Shown here in pieces: positions 25,121-32,435 of a stretch of 64,000 nucleotides of DNA (its first letter is position 1; the number at the start of each line of letters is the position of its first letter). The translations under genes and the position numbers were made by a program. The stretch is from an uncultured Verrucomicrobia subdivision 3 bacterium (lineage in GTDB: Bacteria > Verrucomicrobiota > Verrucomicrobiia > Limisphaerales > UBA11358), in contig CAILMI010000020.1 in the NCBI GenBank assembly GCA_903835255.1, positions 35,654 through 99,653 of the forward strand, given 5' to 3'. Below the pieces are notes generated by a model that did no database searches, was not told where the DNA came from, and saw only the letters and a list, made by a program, of their open reading frames with translations.

Positions 25121-25861
25121 ATGAAATCTGTCGCATTAAAAGCCTATCCGCGTTCGCAGGTGCAGCGCGCCGAAGTCAAAAAGCTCCGCGCCTCCGGCCG
25201 GGTGCCCGCCACCATCTACGGCCGCCAAGCCGGACCGCAAAACCTGGAGCTCAACTCCAAGGAATTCGCCGACCTGCTCAACCACGCCGCCTCGGAGAAC
25301 GTGCTGGTGGACCTGACGGTGGACAGCGACGTCCGCGCCAAGCGCCTGGCGCTGGTGCAGGAAATCCAGCATCATCCCCTCGACGGCAAGGTGCTGCACG
25401 TGGATTTTCATGAGGTCGCCGAAAACGAGAAGGTGACCGTGCAGGTGCCGGTGGAAACATCGGGAGAAGCCGCGGGAGTAAAAACCGGTGGCGGCACGTT
25501 GGAGCACATTCTCTTCAAGCTCAAAGTCCGTTCGCTGCCCAAAGATTTGCCGGAGCAGATTGTTCTCGACGTGACCGCCCTTGAAATCGGCAAGTCCATT
25601 CATGTGGGGGATATTCAGGCGCCCTCCGGAGTTGAAATTCTGGGTGACAAGCATCTCACGGTGGTTGCGGTTTCCGCACCTCGCGCCGAGGAAGAAGTGG
25701 CCGGAGCGGCAGCCGCTACGGCAGCGGGCGATGTCGAGATGACCAAGGAGAAGAAGGACGAAGCGGGCGGGGCCCCTGCGGCCAAGGGCGATGCGAAAGC
25801 GGCTGCCGGCGACAAAAAAGCCGATGCCAAGCCCGAAGCCAAGGCGGAAAAGAAGAAGTGA
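25121..25861 (+). CDS. rplY: 50S ribosomal protein L25 (CTC form)
   Basis: 246 residues: the 5S-rRNA-binding L25 domain (1-95; RSQVQRAEVKKLRASGRVPATIYG, HPLDGKVLHVDFHEV) plus the TL5/CTC beta domain (95-185; VPVETSGEAAGVKTGGGTLEHIL, DVTALEIGKSIHVGDI). A C-terminal tail of about 55 residues is made almost entirely of Ala, Lys, Glu, Gly and Asp (EEEVAGAAAATAAGD ... AKPEAKAEKKK). Position between prs and pth is the standard one. Confidence 0.96.
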   Translation: MKSVALKAYPRSQVQRAEVKKLRASGRVPATIYGRQAGPQNLELNSKEFADLLNHAASENVLVDLTVDSDVRAKRLALVQEIQHHPLDGKVLHVDFHEVAENEKVTVQVPVETSGEAAGVKTGGGTLEHILFKLKVRSLPKDLPEQIVLDVTALEIGKSIHVGDIQAPSGVEILGDKHLTVVAVSAPRAEEEVAGAAAATAAGDVEMTKEKKDEAGGAPAAKGDAKAAAGDKKADAKPEAKAEKKK

Positions 25862-25891
25862 TTTTAGCGGCGGACGCCGCCTATCCCGCGC

Positions 25892-26494
25892 ATGGAGTCA
25901 GTGCATCTCATCGTGGGGTTGGGGAATCCGGGCGCGGCTTACGCGCAAACGCGGCACAATGCCGGTTTTTTGCTGGCGGAAAGGCTGGCTCAGCGTTGGA
26001 AGTGGAATTGGGCCGAAGAGCGCAAGTTCAAGGCGCGCGTTGCCAAAGGGCAGCAGGCCGGAAGGCGCGTGTTGATCTGCCAGCCGCAGACCTTCATGAA
26101 TTTGAGCGGCGAGACGGTCGGTGCGGTGGCGGGTTTTTACCAGGTCACCCCGGACCGGGTTTTAGTGGCGGTGGATGATGCGGATCTGCCCTTGGGGGAA
26201 ATCCGGTTGCGCGCCAGCGGGAGCAGCGGCGGCCATCACGGGTTGGAGTCCATTGAGCAGCATCTGGCCTCCCGGACGTTTCCGCGATTGCGGATTGGGA
26301 TTGGTCGCCGGGAGGGAGCGCGCGAGATCACGGATTTTGTGCTGGGCAGATTTGAAGAGGCTGAGAGCGTCAGCATGGGAAAAGTTTTGGACCGCGCGTC
26401 CGACCAGGTGGAATGCTGGGTGGACGGCGGGATTGAAAAGGCAATGAACCGGTTTAACGGAGTCATAGACTCCACGAACGAAAAGAAAAAATAG
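25892..26494 (+). CDS. pth: Peptidyl-tRNA hydrolase
   Basis: 200 residues, family length. Cleaves the ester bond of peptidyl-tRNA released by stalled ribosomes. Shows GLGNPGAAYAQTRHNAGFLL with the catalytic His, the QPQTFMNLSGE motif with the substrate-contacting Asn, DDADLPLGEIRLRASGSSGGHHGLESIEQHL, and FPRLRIGIGR. Starts 30 bases after L25; its TAG stop shares one base with the GTG start of rpsF. Confidence 0.97.
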   Translation: MESVHLIVGLGNPGAAYAQTRHNAGFLLAERLAQRWKWNWAEERKFKARVAKGQQAGRRVLICQPQTFMNLSGETVGAVAGFYQVTPDRVLVAVDDADLPLGEIRLRASGSSGGHHGLESIEQHLASRTFPRLRIGIGRREGAREITDFVLGRFEEAESVSMGKVLDRASDQVECWVDGGIEKAMNRFNGVIDSTNEKKK

Positions 26495-26799
26495 TGAAAC
26501 GATACGAAGGTCTGTTCATTTTGAACACAGCGGGCAAGGAAGAGGGCGTCAAAGACGCACTGGACAAGATTTCTGCCGACATCACCGCCGCGGGCGGCAC
26601 GGTCGAAACGGTTCAGAAAATGGACCGGAAAAGCTTTTCCCGTATTGCGGACAAGAAGCACACCGCGGGTTTTTACGCGAACATCATTTTCGCTGGAACC
26701 CCCTCCATCATTGCGCAGCTTCAATCCCGGTTCAGCCTCAACGAAGAGGTGTTCCGCGTGCTGTTCACCGAATCGCCGGAGATTAAAGCGGCGGCATAA
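26494..26799 (+). CDS. rpsF: 30S ribosomal protein S6
   Basis: 101 residues starting with GTG (KRYEGLFILNTAGKEEGVKDALDKI). Typical S6 features: the second strand GTVETVQKMDRKSFSRIADKK, then HTAGFYANIIFAGTPSIIAQLQSRFSLNEEVFRVLF. The start overlaps the pth stop by a single base. Followed 12 bases later by ssb, as in most bacteria. Confidence 0.93.
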   Translation: MKRYEGLFILNTAGKEEGVKDALDKISADITAAGGTVETVQKMDRKSFSRIADKKHTAGFYANIIFAGTPSIIAQLQSRFSLNEEVFRVLFTESPEIKAAA

Positions 26800-26811
26800 A
26801 CCCTCCCTCCT

Positions 26812-27279
26812 ATGGCCAGTTTCAACAAAGTCATCCTGATGGGGAATCTCACGCGCGATCCGGAATTGCGCTATACCCCCAAGGGAACTGCCATCGCCAA
26901 AGTGGGCCTGGCGGTCAACCGCGTCTGGACCAATGAAGCGGGCGAGAAGAAGGAAGAGGTGACGTTTGTGGACGTGGATATTTTCGGCCGCACGGCGGAA
27001 AACGTGGGCCAGTACATGCGCAAGGGGCGGCCCATGCTGGTTGAAGGCCGGCTCAAGCTGGACCAGTGGGACGACAAGCAGACCGGCCAGAAGAAGAGCA
27101 AGCTGGGCGTGGTGGCGGAAACTGTTCAGTTTCTTGGGAGCGCCCCCGGCGCGGGAGAAGGCAGCGCCCCCGGCGCACCGGCGGCACCGCGGGCCCAGCG
27201 CCCTCCGGCGGCCTCATCGGCCCCAGCCCCGGAAGCGGGCGATTCTGAACCGCCGCACGACGACGACGTCCCTTTTTGA
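26812..27279 (+). CDS. ssb: Single-stranded DNA-binding protein
   Basis: 155 residues. OB-fold in residues 1-108 (FNKVILMGNLTRDPELRYTPKGTAIAKVGLAVNR, EVTFVDVDIFGRTAENVGQYMRKGRPMLVEGRLKLDQWDDKQTGQKKS, VVAETVQFLG). A disordered Ala/Pro/Gly linker leads to the acidic protein-docking tip DDDVPF, which recruits replication and repair partners. The usual rpsR gene (S18) is not found between ssb and rplI. Confidence 0.96.
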   Translation: MASFNKVILMGNLTRDPELRYTPKGTAIAKVGLAVNRVWTNEAGEKKEEVTFVDVDIFGRTAENVGQYMRKGRPMLVEGRLKLDQWDDKQTGQKKSKLGVVAETVQFLGSAPGAGEGSAPGAPAAPRAQRPPAASSAPAPEAGDSEPPHDDDVPF

Positions 27280-27332
27280 ACTGAAACACGGGGAGGGCTG
27301 CATTCCCCATCCAACTCCAACTCTATTTTCTT

Positions 27333-27926
27333 ATGGCAAAAACTGAAGTTATTCTCACTCACAACATCATCGGTCTCGGCGGTGAATCCGACCAGGTCAA
27401 AGTCGCCGCCGGCTACGCGCGCAACTTTTTGTTTCCGCAGGGATTCGCCATCCCGCTGACCGGTGCCAATAAGCGCCGCATTGAGGTGCTCAAGCAGCGT
27501 CGCGCCGAGCGCGAAGCGCATGAGTTCAACGCGATGAGCGAACTGTCCAAGAGCGTCTCCAAATTGATCTGCGTCATCAAGGTCAAGGCGGGCGACGACG
27601 GCAAGATGTTCGGCTCGGTCACCTCCGGCATGATTGCCGACGAGATGAAGCATCAATTCGACATCACGCTCGACAAAAAGAAGATTCACCTCGAGACCGC
27701 CATCCGCGCCCTGGGCGAGCATGAAGTGACCCTGCTGTTGCACTCGGAAGTCAAAAGCAGCTTGAAGGTGCGTGTGGAAAGCCTGACTCCGATTCTTGCT
27801 CCTGCCGTGGAAGCGGCGCCGGTGGATGCGAAAACTGAAAAGCGCGGCAAGCGGGCTGAAAAACCGGAAGCTGCCGTGGAAAAGCCCAAGGCTGCCAAAG
27901 CGGCTAAGGCTGAAAAAAAAGCCTAG
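27333..27926 (+). CDS. rplI: 50S ribosomal protein L9 with extended tail
   Basis: 197 residues against the usual ~150. The N-terminal 23S-binding domain (KTEVILTHNIIGLGGESDQVKVAAGYARNFLFPQGFAIPLT), the long central helix and the C-terminal domain (MFGSVTSGMIADEM, KKKIHLETAIRALGEHEV, LLHSEVKSSLKVRVESLTP) are complete by residue ~152. The remaining ~45 residues are an Ala/Lys/Glu/Pro tail (AVEAAPVDAKTEKRGKRAEK ... KKA), similar in composition to that of L25 in the same operon. Last gene of the operon, with a terminator 27 bases on. Confidence 0.96.
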   Translation: MAKTEVILTHNIIGLGGESDQVKVAAGYARNFLFPQGFAIPLTGANKRRIEVLKQRRAEREAHEFNAMSELSKSVSKLICVIKVKAGDDGKMFGSVTSGMIADEMKHQFDITLDKKKIHLETAIRALGEHEVTLLLHSEVKSSLKVRVESLTPILAPAVEAAPVDAKTEKRGKRAEKPEAAVEKPKAAKAAKAEKKA

Positions 27927-27952
27927 GCCAGTCATTTTAAATTCCTCTCTTC

Positions 27953-27990
27953 AAAGGCCGCGGAATATTTCCGCGGCCTTTTAATTTTTA
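27953..27990 (+). terminator. Intrinsic terminator of the prs-rplI operon
   Basis: AAAGGCCGCGGAA and TTCCGCGGCCTTTT pair around a 2-3 base loop to give a strong GC stem, followed by TTTTAATTTTT. It could work in both directions, since A residues flank the other side. Confidence 0.88.
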
Positions 27991-28052
27991 GAGATATCCC
28001 ACCCAAACGGGTCGCCGGACCGGTTCTTTTTCAGCCCAACGCGGATAGTGGC

Positions 28053-28143
28053 TAGAGGACATCTCGCTGCGATGCCCCGATGGCAGTTAACCCCGAACAC
28101 CGAAGCGCAAGCCGTTAATGAATGCTTCGGAATTCGGGATCAA
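28053..28143. repeat. Dispersed inverted-repeat element, copy C, with adjoining repeat
   Basis: 28087-28143 (57 bp) has the family ends (TTAACCCCGAACACCGAAG left, CTTCGGAATTCGGGATCAA right) but a much shorter core than copies A and B. Just before it, 28053-28078 repeats 19729-19754 with 3 mismatches (shared run CGCTGCGATGCCCC). It lies between the convergent rplI and PilX-like genes. The rest of 28144-28449 is G-rich and shows no gene. Confidence 0.65.
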
Positions 28144-28449
28144 TGGTCTTGGAAGTCACAACACACCAGGTAGAGATGCCGTGCTGCGGCGTTCCCGTCG
28201 CTAGCGCGCTGACCCGGCTAGGAATCGGCACCTGGTTGTACGGAGCGTCTGTAAAAATCAGAGTGGACGCGTGGGGGAGGTGCGAAAACGATGGGGGCTT
28301 TCAGAATTCATCGGGGATGACGTGATTGGGGGGCCAAAGGTTGAGGAGGGGTGGGGCTGTTGTAATCTGGGCAAACCATCGGTTTTGGGACAGGGTAGTT
28401 CCCAATTGGGGCCTGCGATGACGACGGCGGAGAATCAGCAGGTTGCCGT

Positions 28450-30336
28450 CTAATTGTGAATGGGTGTGAAGCTGGTTGTTTTGGGCGGCGGAACAGCCCA
28501 AGCAAACCGAATGGTCAGTAAAATAGTAGGAATGCCCGGAGGCACCTTGGTGAAATCGAGGAAATTCTGGTCGAATGAGTAGTGGCGTGTGGGGGGATTG
28601 TAATAGGGATTCACTGGAGAAGGGCTAAAACCTTGCGGATTTCTGAATTGGGTGTTGGCCATAGTGCTGTCATAAAGCCTTAAAATGGAAGTATTAAGCC
28701 ACAAATTTTTCCCAGACCAATCTTCGAGCAAACGAGGAAGATTATGAACGCCGCCGCTGAAGGTGGTGGCGCTGGTTCCGGTGGAGGGGACGGTGCCGGT
28801 GACGATGGCGGCATTGACTGTGGTGTCAGCTGCGTCATTAGCTCCGGAAGTATTGTTATAAGCCGTGTTGCCCTCCGCGTCCTGCCAGTTTGCGGAGAGG
28901 ATAGTGAGCGCATCAGAAAAAATCGCCGCGGGATATTTATTGGCGGGATTGTTTGTTGTGAGGGATTGGGAGCCCCCGCTATTGGTTTGGACGTTGTAGT
29001 TACCCCAGATATAAATCGGGTTCATGGTGGCCACTGAAAAACCCAAGCCGTTATTGCTGGGAATCTGTGTGGCGTTCGCCAAACGGACGACGGGCAATTG
29101 CTTGGCATTGACAGCGCGCCGATCTGCAACATAGAGGATGGTGGGATAAAGGCCTGAGGAATAGGGCAGTTTATTCTGGACTAGGGAATTTGTTTTAGAC
29201 CAGGTGTTGAATCGACCCACATCAATCTGGGTGACCAGATTTGTCTTTTTCTCACGTTGGTCATAGAAGGAATTCGACAAAGTTAAAAAGGGCAGATTGG
29301 TATTTAAAAATTCCGGCGACGCGTTGGTGTATGTGACGATGGATTTTGCAGGGTCATTGCCGGGGACTTCGCCATTGGAGCTGTTCTGAATAATCAGTTG
29401 CACCGTGGGGTTTGCGGCGCTGGGAGTGTCGGACACCAATAAAACCATTTGCGCCTGATTGTAGAGCCGTTGCTTGCCCGTCATTGAGGTTGGGTCTTCG
29501 CCGCTATCAGGAAGGTTGATCAAGAAATGCGAGTTGGTCATGCTGAGGGAAACATTCACGGAAGTGATATTGGTCAAAAACCCGGGGCTGGCGTTAAAGG
29601 TGGTGTTCCAAGTGTTAAATGTGCCCGGGGTCCATAAACCAGACAAGCCGTCCACCAGCGGGGCCGTGAGGGTGTCGGTAGTGCTCACCGCACTGTTGAA
29701 AGTGAGGGACGCGCTGGTACCCACATAAATGGGACCGTTGGCATGAACCCGTCCGTTGACTGACATCGTGGCGCACTGGCTAAACTCGAGAAGGCCGTTG
29801 TAGAAGACCGCCCAGGTGGTCAGCGGTACCAGGGCCAGCAAAATATCTTCCTGGGAAGTGCCAATGACATCAAAATTGGATGATTTGAGTTTCGCGTTGG
29901 AGACGATACGGTAAACCGGCGCATTCAATGTGGACAAGCCTGTGTACTGCGAGGGCAGGGGGCCGGAGTAGGTATAGGCTTGATTCACATACGTATTTCC
30001 TGAATTTCCTTGGGCGTCAGAAAATTCAAAGTTGGACCAGAAGGGGTTTTCCACTGCGGCTGGAACGGTTCCTCTGTATAAATTCAGATTGGCGCTGACG
30101 GCCGCCACACCGTACGCTTGAAAGTCATAGGACATTCGCGCGTAAACTTTTTCGACGGCCGCCTCGGCCGCGCTGCAGGTAGCGATATGGTCGTTGTTTC
30201 GCTGATTGAGTATGGCAACGGACTGGCTCCGGTTCATGACCCCCGCCAGAATCATGATGCTCACGCCCACAATGATCAATGTGAGGATGAGCGCAAACCC
30301 CCCTGATTTCCCCCTGGCACGCTTTTGAAATTTCAT
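28450..30336 (-). CDS. PilX-like pilin-related protein, unusually large (628 aa)
   Basis: 628 residues. Starts with a basic leader and a type IV pilin-like N-terminal helix (KRARGKSGGFALILTLIIVGVSIMILAGV), as in PilX/PulK-type minor pilins that lack Glu+5. The helix continues into SVAILNQRNNDHIATCSAAEAAVEKVYARM, the usual amphipathic extension. The remaining ~550 residues are a Ser/Thr/Asn-rich beta-type domain (INGRVHANGPIYVGTSASLTFN, IYIWGNYNVQTNSGGS). Classical PilX is ~170 residues, so the ectodomain is several times larger than expected. Third gene of a minus-strand pseudopilin cluster, 5 bases after the PilW-like gene. Possibly a pilus-tip or adhesin-like subunit (inference). Confidence 0.75.
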   Translation of the reverse strand: MKFQKRARGKSGGFALILTLIIVGVSIMILAGVMNRSQSVAILNQRNNDHIATCSAAEAAVEKVYARMSYDFQAYGVAAVSANLNLYRGTVPAAVENPFWSNFEFSDAQGNSGNTYVNQAYTYSGPLPSQYTGLSTLNAPVYRIVSNAKLKSSNFDVIGTSQEDILLALVPLTTWAVFYNGLLEFSQCATMSVNGRVHANGPIYVGTSASLTFNSAVSTTDTLTAPLVDGLSGLWTPGTFNTWNTTFNASPGFLTNITSVNVSLSMTNSHFLINLPDSGEDPTSMTGKQRLYNQAQMVLLVSDTPSAANPTVQLIIQNSSNGEVPGNDPAKSIVTYTNASPEFLNTNLPFLTLSNSFYDQREKKTNLVTQIDVGRFNTWSKTNSLVQNKLPYSSGLYPTILYVADRRAVNAKQLPVVRLANATQIPSNNGLGFSVATMNPIYIWGNYNVQTNSGGSQSLTTNNPANKYPAAIFSDALTILSANWQDAEGNTAYNNTSGANDAADTTVNAAIVTGTVPSTGTSATTFSGGVHNLPRLLEDWSGKNLWLNTSILRLYDSTMANTQFRNPQGFSPSPVNPYYNPPTRHYSFDQNFLDFTKVPPGIPTILLTIRFAWAVPPPKTTSFTPIHN

Positions 30337-30341
30337 AGTGG

Positions 30342-31097
30342 CTATTCGGGCAGATGTGGGGTGGCTTTAATATCCTGCCGATAATAGTCATACAGGCAGT
30401 TGCTTCCGACCTGGGTGGTTGGATATTGAAACTGGCAAAATTGGAGCGTCGTATGAATGACATTTTTAAAAGCAGCGCTGTCACCTTGAGTTGTCGCCGG
30501 CGTTCCATCGTAGTTTTCCGCCGTAAAAAATAGGGTTTCTATCAGGTTTGAAGCCAGAGTCGCCGGAATCCAATTCGTATTGACGGTCCGCATTAATTTA
30601 CCGTTCTTGTTATTGGTTTCGCTGAGGTCGAAATAATAAAGGATGTAGGGAGTGCTGTAGTTGGTGGTTTGAAACAACTGGAGGGCCGTCCCTTGCTGGA
30701 TGGACCCATTGGCTAATTTTACGAAATTGGTGCCCGAAAGGTTTCCAATCAGCCAGCGTTTTGAGGATCGAATGTCTGTTGTGAGTTGGCTCAGTGATCT
30801 GCGGGAGTCATCGTTGGCTCCGGCTTTGCTCTCCACTAATTGGTTCAAGCGCAGACCCAGCAGGTGGGCGCTCAGCAAGGCGATGATGAACATGGCCAGA
30901 ATGGCCGAGGTGAACATGGCCTCAATTAAAGTATGCCCCGACAGGGATATCGTCTTGAAATGCGTCGAGCTAATTCCTTTGTGAGGTGGGCCCTGCGTCA
31001 GGGCGCTGCTGCTCAGGATGTCTTGGTCTAAAACGGAACCGCGATTCCCATGGGGAATCTCTGATGCCCTCGCCAAGCTGAATCCCTCGTTTTTCAT
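30342..31097 (-). CDS. PilW-like minor pseudopilin
   Basis: 251 residues. The prepilin motif is SLSG|HTLIEAMFTSAILAMFIIALLSAHLLGLRL, with cleavage after Gly54 and Glu at +5. The usual Phe at +1 is His. The leader before the cleavage site is 54 residues, far longer than the usual 6-25; no internal Met offers a shorter start. The ectodomain contains a late pair of Cys (QFCQFQYPTTQVGSNCLYDYY). Middle gene of the pseudopilin cluster, in the PilV-W-X order seen in other type IV pilus systems. Confidence 0.75.
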   Translation of the reverse strand: MKNEGFSLARASEIPHGNRGSVLDQDILSSSALTQGPPHKGISSTHFKTISLSGHTLIEAMFTSAILAMFIIALLSAHLLGLRLNQLVESKAGANDDSRRSLSQLTTDIRSSKRWLIGNLSGTNFVKLANGSIQQGTALQLFQTTNYSTPYILYYFDLSETNNKNGKLMRTVNTNWIPATLASNLIETLFFTAENYDGTPATTQGDSAAFKNVIHTTLQFCQFQYPTTQVGSNCLYDYYRQDIKATPHLPE

Positions 31098-31162
31098 TTT
31101 TATGGCGCACGCGCTTCAATGTCTGGCTGTTATGTTTTTCAGCGCGATGGTTTAAGCTTGTG

Positions 31163-31735
31163 TCAGATACCATGATTGTCAGGGGCCAGAAAAGTGCAAA
31201 CGGTATTCGTGTAATATTGAACTTTAAATTTGCCCCACCCCATGAACGGCCAGACGGTATCCACTTGCACCATTTGCAGGTGAACGGGTGGGTTGGCCAC
31301 TAAATTTTCACAGATATCTTGAATGGTGACATAATTAGTTGCCATCACATAATTCGTCCCTTTCCAGGGGATATCCATGATGTTGGTGGTATATCCCGTC
31401 AATGTCATCGTGCTGGAATTATAAGATTTTGCCATGAGCGTCAGGTTGGTTACCTCATTCTTGTTGATGGATATATCCCAGACGGCTGCTTTCGTTTGTT
31501 CAATGATTTGCGTTCCCAACGATTGCGCCGCCAGGGAGCACCCGGACCATTCCGTCCGTTTTGCCGATGTAAGATTTCCGTCAATAATCGTCCCAAAAGT
31601 GATTGCCACAACCACCATGGATATCAGGGATTCCGGCAATGACAGGGTAAATCCCGCTTCGCTGCGCCTGTGGGTCTTCCGGCGCAACAGGTTCGGGTTT
31701 ATTTTAAACCCGTTTTTTTTTAAAGGCAGTTTCAT
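31163..31735 (-). CDS. PilV-like minor pseudopilin
   Basis: 190 residues with a 28-residue basic leader and the prepilin site SEAG|FTLSLPESLISMVVVAITFGTII. The first Glu falls at +7 instead of +5, as if two residues (LS or SL) were inserted into a standard FSLPES or FTLPES start. The ectodomain is ~130 residues, Thr/Asn-rich (MTLTGYTTNIMDIPWKGTNYV), with a Cys pair. First gene of the three-gene cluster, so it likely carries the promoter in the AT-rich DNA above 31736. Confidence 0.75.
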   Translation of the reverse strand: MKLPLKKNGFKINPNLLRRKTHRRSEAGFTLSLPESLISMVVVAITFGTIIDGNLTSAKRTEWSGCSLAAQSLGTQIIEQTKAAVWDISINKNEVTNLTLMAKSYNSSTMTLTGYTTNIMDIPWKGTNYVMATNYVTIQDICENLVANPPVHLQMVQVDTVWPFMGWGKFKVQYYTNTVCTFLAPDNHGI

Positions 31736-32239
31736 GGGAGTTGATCTTGTTTTATTTCAAGAGCTTTCAGCATTTTATATGCCGGAACGTCTTTCCGGGC
31801 CGGATTTTTACAATTCCAAGTGCCGCCCCGTCGTTTCAATTGTTCTTTTCCCAATTTTCAATCCTTTTGAGGTCGCAGGGTTTCAAATACGGTGCCCTTC
31901 AAATTCTCTCTGGGCACGGGGAGTGAGGATTTGTGTCTTGAAATGTGACAAGGGGTGGGACAGAACTCTTACGAGAGGGATGGATTTAACCGCATTCCTG
32001 AGCACTTGAATCCTATGAATGGGGATTCTTCCTGTTTTGGAGGGCTAAAAAGAAGGTCCAGTGCGGACTCGCTGGGTGGGTTATATACGCCTTCTCGGTA
32101 ACTTGGATCGACGTTTTTACAACAGGCTTGCTGTCTCGGGGGCCTTGGACGGGGTGGCAGATTCCCATTCGAGTCATAATTCCCTTGATCGAGGGCTAAT
32201 CAACGCCCGAAATAACACATAAAAACCGACAAATTGGAT
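31736..32239. other. AT-rich intergenic region
   Basis: Just over 500 bases between the pseudopilin cluster (-) and the ilvB leader (+), AT-richer than the genes around it. Frames exist but their composition (many Phe, Ser, Arg; no conserved look) is not protein-like. GGGGTGGGACA at 31952-31962 is also found at 51291-51301. Promoters for both directions must lie here. Confidence 0.4.
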
Positions 32240-32268
32240 TTGACCCGTCCGGGATGATTTCATAAATT
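32240..32268 (+). promoter_or_regulatory. Putative promoter of the ilvB leader
   Basis: TTGACC (32240-32245), 17-bp spacer, TAAATT (32263-32268). Transcription would begin near 32275, only a few bases before the leader-peptide ATG at 32278, so the leader would be read from an almost leaderless transcript. A promoter further upstream is equally possible. Confidence 0.4.
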
Positions 32269-32277
32269 TGAAGCGTA

Positions 32278-32349
32278 ATGTTGAAAAGCACTTCACAAGT
32301 TGTCATGCTGGGGGTCGTTGCAGTAGGCGACATCGTGGGCGCTTGTTGA
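32278..32349 (+). CDS. Leader peptide of a branched-chain amino acid attenuator
   Basis: A 23-codon frame (ATG 32278, TGA 32347). The peptide has Leu2, Val8, Val9, Leu11, Val13, Val14, Val16, Ile19 and Val20: nine of 23 residues are branched-chain amino acids, as in the ilvB and ilvGMEDA leaders of enterobacteria. It ends 20 bases before an intrinsic terminator that precedes acetolactate synthase. Codons 19-21 contain TCGTGGG (32333-32339), the same heptamer as the 3' arm of the terminator (32387-32393), so both can pair with 32372-32378. Stalling at the Val codons would leave this copy free and favour read-through; a ribosome at the stop codon would cover it and let the terminator form. The role is inferred from architecture. 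Confidence 0.7.
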   Translation: MLKSTSQVVMLGVVAVGDIVGAC

Positions 32350-32368
32350 ACTGAGAAGACTTTGACAA

Positions 32369-32399
32369 GAACCCACGGCTAAAAAGTCGTGGGTTTTTT
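32369..32399 (+). terminator. ilvB: Intrinsic terminator (attenuator) ahead of ilvB
   Basis: ACCCACGGCT (32371-32380) pairs with AGTCGTGGGT (32385-32394): ten base pairs with one G-T wobble, AAAA loop, followed by TTTTT. Flanking AA/TT pairs extend the stem to twelve. It lies 37 bases before the ilvB ATG, where a terminator makes sense only as an attenuator. The 5' arm can instead pair with TCGTGGG inside the leader peptide frame. Confidence 0.82.
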
Positions 32400-32435
32400 G
32401 TTTCATCCGTGAGGCTTGCCGCAACTGAAAAAAAC

